Source: Larus michahellis (taxonomy: Eukaryota; Chordata; Aves; Charadriiformes; Laridae). From it: 64,000 bases of DNA. This document shows, in pieces, positions 58,779-64,000 of this stretch. The notes below the pieces were generated by a model. The model was given only the letters and a program-made list of their open reading frames with translations, was not told where the DNA came from and did no database searches. Numbering within the stretch: position 1 is the stretch's first letter; each line of letters starts with the position of its first letter. Made by a program: the position numbers and the translations under genes. Location: positions 8,162,201 through 8,226,200 of the forward strand of contig NC_133913.1 of the NCBI RefSeq assembly GCF_964199755.1, read 5' to 3'.

Positions 58779-59812
58779 GAATCAGAGAATCACAGAATTG
58801 TAGGGGTTCAAAGGGACCTAGAGGTGAACGAGGTTCACCTAGAAGGGACAAGCAGGTTCACCTAGAGCAGGCTGGACAAGAATGCCTCCAGAGGCAGAGA
58901 CTCCACAACCTCTCTGGGCAGCTTGTTACAGTGCTCTGTTACCCACAAAGTAAAGAAGTTTTTCCTCATGTTTAGGTGAAATTTCCTGTGTTTTAGCTTG
59001 TGTCCATTGCCCCGTGTCCTGTCACCAGGCACCACTGAGAAGAATCTGACCCCATCCACTTGATACCCACCCTTTAGGTATTTATAAGGATTAATGAGAC
59101 CCCCTCTCAGTCTTCTCTTCTCCAGGCTAAACAGACCCAGGTCTCTCAGCCTTTCCTCATAAGAGAGGTGCTCCATTCCCTTGATCATCTTCATAACCCT
59201 CTGCTGGACTCTTTCCAGTAGTTTCCTGGCTTTCTTGAACCAGGGAGCCCACAAGTGGACACAGTACTCCAGATGTGGCCTCACCACGGCAGAGTAGAGG
59301 GGGAGGATGACCTCCCTCGACCTGCTGGCCACACTCTCCTTGATGCACCTGAGGATGCCATTGGCCTTTTTTGTCCACAAGGGCACATTGCTGGCTCATG
59401 GTCATCCTGTTGTCCACCAGGACTCCCAGGTCTCCTTCCACCGAGCTGCTCTCCAGCAGGTCAGCCCCTAACTGGTGTGTGGGGTTATTCCCCCACGGGT
59501 GCAGCACCCTACACTTGCCCTCGTTGAATTTCATAAGGTTTCTCTCCGCCCAACTCTCCAGCCTGTCTAGGTCTCACTGAATGGCAGCACAGCCTTCTGC
59601 TGTGTCAGCCACCCCTCCCAGCTTTGTGTCATCAGCAAACTTGCTGAGGGTGCTCTCTATCCCTTCATCCAGGTCATTGATGAATATATTGAACAAGACA
59701 GGGCCCAGTACTGACCCCTGGGGAACGCTGCTAGTTACAGGCCTCCAACTAGAGTCTGCACCACTGATCACAACCCTCCGAGCTCTGCCATTCAGCCAGT
59801 AAAGCATTCAGC
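58779..59812 (-). mobile_element. CR1 LINE, 3' part, about 1 kb
   Basis: The reversed terminus ('gaatcagagaatcacagaat') is followed by late ORF2: the minus strand gives [40 protein letters not shown] and, further up, [20 protein letters not shown] with [16 protein letters not shown]. The frame shifts near 59400-59530 and the element is truncated near 59812. A 12-base unit containing GGTTCACCTAGA occurs twice at about 58832-58866. Confidence 0.92.
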
Positions 59813-61176
59813 CAGAAGCAAGAAAGATTCCTCAGTAGCTCAACTACTTCTGCTTTTATTGAAGATGCGTCTGCTTCTCTGATGAGGACTGCTGAGCTGC
59901 AGCCAGAGTCTTTCAGAAACAAAGGGTTTTACAGGGAAGCCCAAGAAATCTCTCCTGAATGTCAAGAAGAGCACCAGCTGTCAAAGGACTGCAGGGTGAT
60001 TCCTTAAATAAATGCCAGGCAATTACCTCAAATCAACTCTGTCTTCCCTGCACACTTACATTTTTTTATTTCTTTATGATGTAAGAACACACCGTATACT
60101 TGGCAATTGCATGCTCAAGTAGCTTTTAGTTATTTTTCCTCAAAGTCCAAGTGACTTTCCAGTGACATGAGATACCTCTTGTATCGTTCGTATCTCCCCT
60201 GATACCATTGCTGCCCTAGCCCTGAGTGGAGGCTTATTTTCTGGTCATATTCTCTTCATCAGGATCTGGTAGCTCTGACATCCAAATTCAATGCTTTCAA
60301 ATTGAGTTTGAAATTTGAAATGCATTTCAAGTGCATTCAAATTCCAATGCCTTCTACTGTTTGGAGGGAAACTGCAGGTGGTGATCTTAGCACGCATATG
60401 ACCACACCATTCTAATGTTGGTAGGCTGGGGAATGCTGTCTTTTTGAAATAAAAGACACACAGTAAGCTGAAGTAAAATGTAACTTTCTTGAATAAAGAA
60501 AAGTGAAACCTAGCTAACCTATGAAGTGGCAAGGGATGCATTTTTTTTTCTCTTCAAGTGTTTTCAGTATGTTACACTCACTATATGAAAATGAAAAAAT
60601 GAAATTAATGAAAAAAGTACTTACTGTGAATTCCATCCCTGTTCACCATCTAAGACATGCATCTAGGCATATTTTATGTTGCTAGTTCTACGGGGGGGGA
60701 AAAAAAGAGGTTTTGTGGATTTGACTTCCAGTGTCACTTTCAGGGTGACTTATTTCTTCTTTATGAAAACATTCTCAAACGATACATACTGAGATTTTTG
60801 TCCTGAACGGAGTAGGAAAAAAATAAGGAAATTTTTCAGCAATTCTGATAACGCTACATGGTTGCAAATGAAAACACCAGTACCTACAGTCAGAATCATT
60901 GTATTTGAACTTTTTTAAGGCAAATTTCCAAATCTAAAAAGTTTGTAGAGATGGAAAATCAGATATTGATGTCCATCCTGAGGCAAGCCCTGTTTAATTT
61001 GCTTGTTAGTATCAAAGGGAGTGAGAAAGGGCAAATGAAATGCAAGCAAATAACAATAGGAGAGTTTCAGGAATATGAGCTTTGAGTTTAGTAGTAATCT
61101 TAACAAAAATAAAATAAAAATGGAGTATTACCTTTCTTACAGTGACTTGCTGAACACAACAAAAACCATTTTTACT
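59813..61176. other. No recognised feature
   Basis: This is AT-rich intergenic DNA with A- and T-runs at about 60540 and 60693. There is no supported gene. Confidence 0.4.
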
Positions 61177-61366
61177 GTAGGGGTAGTCGAACAGTGGAAG
61201 CAGGTGGCCCAAAGACGATGTGGAATTTTCATCTGTGGAGATATTCAAAACCTGACTGAACACATTCTTGGAACCTGTTCTACCTGACACTGCTTGAGCA
61301 GGGGGAGATTGGACTAGATGAACTCAAGAGTTCCCTTCCCACCTAATTGTTACATGATTCTGTGAC
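61177..61366 (+). mobile_element. CR1 LINE, short diverged 3' fragment
   Basis: It contains 'tgtggagatattcaaaacct', 'gattggactagatgaactc' and a terminal 'gttacatgattctgtgac'. The wording resembles CR1 tails of another subfamily. It is about 190 bases long. Confidence 0.7.
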
Positions 61367-61524
61367 ATTTTTGGAAAATTATTTAAATGGCTAAACATAA
61401 CCGAATAGGGGAAATTTACTCTAGTGTAGTTTGTCTATTGAAAAGTCCAGGCGCTACCATTCAAAGGCCAATTCTGAATTGAATGATAAGAATCTGTGCA
61501 TGAAGGAGGATAAATCGTCTCCGG

Positions 61525-62125
61525 TGTCTGCTGGTTTTGGCTGGGGTAGAGTTAGTTTTCTTTATAGTAGCTAGTATGGGGCTATGTTTTGGTTTTTTGC
61601 TGAAAACAGTGTTGATAACACAGGGATGTTTTAGTTCTGGCTGAGCAGTACTTATACAGTGTCAAGGTCTTTTCTGCCTCTCACACCACCCCACCAGTGA
61701 GTAGGCTGGGGGGTGCACAAGAAGCTGAGGGGGACACAGCTGGGACAGCTGACCCCAACTGAACAAAGGTATATTCCATACCATATGATGTCATGGTCAG
61801 CGTATAAAGCTGGGTAAGAAGAAGGAAGGGGGGGGGACACGTCTAGGTGATGGTGTTTGACTTCCCGAGGAACAATTATGTGTGATGGAGCACTGCTTTC
61901 CTTGGGATGGCTGAACAACTGCCTGCCAATGGGAAGCAGTGACTGAATTCCGTGGTGTGTTTTGCTTGCGTGCACAGCTTTTGCTTTACATATTAAACTG
62001 TTTTTATCTCAATCCACGGGCTTTCTCACTTTTGTACTTCTGATTCTCTCTCCCATTCTACTGCAGGGGGAAGTGAGTTACTGGCTGTGTGGTGCTTAGT
62101 TGCTGGCTGGGGTTAAACGATGACA
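61525..62125 (+). mobile_element. Retroviral LTR, family A (near full-length solo LTR)
   Basis: It runs from TGTCTGCTGG to GATGACA, about 600 bases, with family features in order: 'tagctagtatggggctatg'; 'ctgaaaacagtgttgataac'; 'gggacagctgaccccaac'; a TGATGTCATGG site; a TATA-like 'cgtataaagctggg' at about 61800; and 'atattaaactgtttttatc' near 61990. It is the most complete copy here and the reference for the pieces at 1899-2446, 13105-13640 and 40155-40695. No clear target duplication flanks it and there are no internal viral genes. Confidence 0.8.
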
Positions 62126-62276
62126 CAGTGATGCTGTCTTAGTGAGGAAGATAAATCTAGTTTGCTTAATGTCAGACTCTCGCCAAGGTTGGAGTGAAGT
62201 CATTGTAGTAATTCTCCCTAAGTTCCTACAGTTTTCATTTGTATGACATTGTCTCTGTCCTCCTGATCCCTTCTAC

Positions 62277-63009
62277 ATGCTGACCCAAGGAACAGAACTT
62301 CTGTGACAGAATTCAGTCCACTGGGATTTTAACCAGACGGCACTCTGTATTGCTCTTGCTTTTTTGACTTGTAGTCATTTCTGGGAACACTCTTCTCCCT
62401 CTTGCCATATATGCTGACTAAAGCCTCCACAACCCCATTTATTTTTTCTTGAGTAGTCTTTCCTTCTGTGAGACCTGCTATACAGACAGTACTGTTCCTT
62501 GGATGCTAACCAATTTCCTCACAGAGGAGAAGCCTCTCTTTCAGGGACTATACTGCACAGTTATATGTTTGTCTCCTTGGGAGGAACTGAATGTCTTCGA
62601 TTAGTCATGATGCTGTGTGATTGCTATTTAGCTATCTGTAAACCTCTTCATTATACAGCTATAATGAACCGGAATATTTTTTCAGCGCTCAAAGCTCTTT
62701 TCTGAATTACTGCCTTTGCAGTCACCCTGGTGATCATTGTATTGAAGCTGAATTTGATTTTTGGTGGCCAAAATGGGGCTGCAGAAAACCATTTGTACTA
62801 GTTCATATCCCCTCACTGTGGTCACTACTTTTTATGGGATTCTTGCTATCATGTGTGTATTACTACCTACCAGTATTTCCCTATATCTGAATTAAGCGTT
62901 CTCCACCTGCTATAAAACTGTGATCCTAATCCTCTTATATACAGCTTGAGAAATAAGGAGGTCCAGGAAGCCATCAAAAGGTTGTGGGGTAGAAAATCAA
63001 CTTTGTGTT
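62277..63009 (+). pseudogene. Olfactory receptor pseudogene, OR6/OR10-like
   Basis: OR motifs occur in order but in changing frames: NRTSVTEFSPLGF (N-terminus, with glycosylation site) followed by a stop; then NPIYFFLSSLSFCETCYTDS and TVPWMLTNFLTEEK (TM2); then LVMMLCDCYLAICKPLHYTA (end of TM3, DRY reading DCY); then TSSYPLTVVTTFYG (TM6); and NPLIYSLRNKEVQEAIKRLW (TM7 and C-terminus). The region between TM4 and TM5 is largely deleted (about 62705-62790). Several frameshifts and stops make it non-functional. It sits between two LTRs. Confidence 0.85.
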
Positions 63010-63167
63010 AATATTTTGGGGGATTTCTGGGATACTGTAACCATCCATGCATATGGGGTAAATTTGATCTAATCTTAAGTGTGAGATTCAACTTCCCCAA
63101 CAATCAGTATAAAAAGTGTAGATGTAGAAAAGTAACCACTGTTAAAATATGATGATTTTTTTTTCTT

Positions 63168-63952
63168 AGGGTTTGACCTTGGCTAGCTGCCAGATGCCCA
63201 TACAGCTATTCTCTCATTCGTCTTTCTCAATAAGACAGCAGGAGAAAAATAAGATGAACTAATGAGGGTCAAGAAAAAGACAGGCAGATTGCTTGGCAAT
63301 TACCATCACAGGCAAAACAGACTTGTCTTGGGCAAGATTAATATAATTTATTGACAATTAAAAATAGAATAGGATGCTGAGAAACAAAACCAAAAACATA
63401 ACCACTCTTCCCCCCTGTCCCCATATTCCCAGGTTCAGTTTCACTCCTTAGCTCCTGCCTTCTCCTCTACCCCATGCCCCTGCCATCTGTACAGGGGGGA
63501 TGGAACACAGGGAGCTGTGATCAACACATAGCATTTTCTCTTTGATGCGCTTTCCTCCTTACACATTTCTTCTGCTCCAGCATGGGTCCTCTCCATGGTC
63601 TGCAAGTCCTTTAGTAAACATCCATCTGCATGGGGCCCTCCATGGGCTGCAGCATGAATATCTGCTCTACCATGGACTTTAGGGAAATGCCTCCTCCTTC
63701 CCCTCTTATCTTGGTGTTTGCACTGCTATTCTCATTTTTTTTCCCCCCTCCTTCTCTGGCTGTGTGGCATTTTTTATCTTTTTTTAAATATGCTTTTATA
63801 GGGACGCCACCAGCTTTGCTGATTGGCTCATCTTTGGCCAGCAGTGGGTCTGTTTTGGAATGCTCTGTGACTGGCATGGGGCAGCCTTTTACCACAGAGG
63901 TCACCCCTGCAAACCCACTGCTACTGAAACCTTGCCATGTAAACCAAATACA
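63168..63952 (-). mobile_element. Retroviral-type LTR, family B (solo)
   Basis: Read on the minus strand it starts near 63952 with TGTATTTGGTTTAC, has the repeated 'gctgcagcatg' and 'catgggctgcag'-type units, an AATAAATTATATTAATC polyadenylation region at about 63342-63358, and ends near 63168. It has the same family and orientation as 2447-3413. It looks like an old solo LTR with no viral genes. Confidence 0.7.
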
Positions 63953-64000
63953 CTTGAAAATCCTAGAACAACCATATATAGGCAACTGAATCCCATGACA

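Noticed and set aside
1-64000. CRISPR arrays, bacterial operons, tRNA or rRNA genes
   Set aside because: Sequence is clearly avian nuclear DNA. No spaced identical repeats of CRISPR type and no tRNA or rRNA sequence were recognised by eye; a tRNAscan-type search would be decisive.

Overview
The window is nuclear DNA from a bird. Three things point there: many CR1 LINE copies (truncated at the 5' end, with the typical 3' end rich in ATTCTATG), several families of avian-type retroviral LTRs, and intron-bearing vertebrate genes. It looks like part of an olfactory-receptor (OR) cluster. It holds two apparently intact OR genes, three decayed OR copies, one spliced VIT/vWA-type gene and two exon-like pieces of a granzyme-like serine protease. 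The rest is transposon-derived or unrecognised sequence.

Layout: 1-1.9 kb has no recognised gene. 1.9-3.4 kb is LTR pieces. An intact OR10-like gene lies at 5289-6239 (-). 10.6-13.6 kb is a mosaic of CR1 and LTR pieces. An intact OR13A1-like gene lies at 18352-19287 (+). A long but deleted CR1 with remnants of both ORFs lies at about 21.9-24.5 kb. An OR11-like pseudogene lies at about 26.16-27.0 kb (-). A 16-exon VWA5A-like gene runs on the minus strand from 37609 down to 30107, with a CR1 in one intron and a CpG-rich block about 1.7 kb upstream. 38-50.4 kb is repeats, including a roughly 450-bp purine-only pentanucleotide array. Granzyme-like exons lie at 50.66-51.81 kb (-). 52-61.4 kb is rich in CR1, with two clear nested insertions and an OR fragment at 58.1-58.5 kb. 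61.5-64 kb holds a solo LTR, an OR pseudogene and a second LTR.

The most notable result is the VWA5A-like gene. All 16 exons join in frame through consensus splice sites to give a protein of about 788 residues, close to the 786 of human VWA5A. However, every metal-coordinating (MIDAS) position I can align in its vWA domain is replaced. The reading frame therefore appears maintained without the usual metal-ion adhesion site. VWA5A also lies among OR genes in the human genome (11q24), so the neighbourhood may be conserved.

Limits: everything here comes from reading by eye and memory of families. Repeat boundaries are usually good to tens of bases. LTR family names are not assigned. The true 5' end of the VWA5A-like gene is not resolved.
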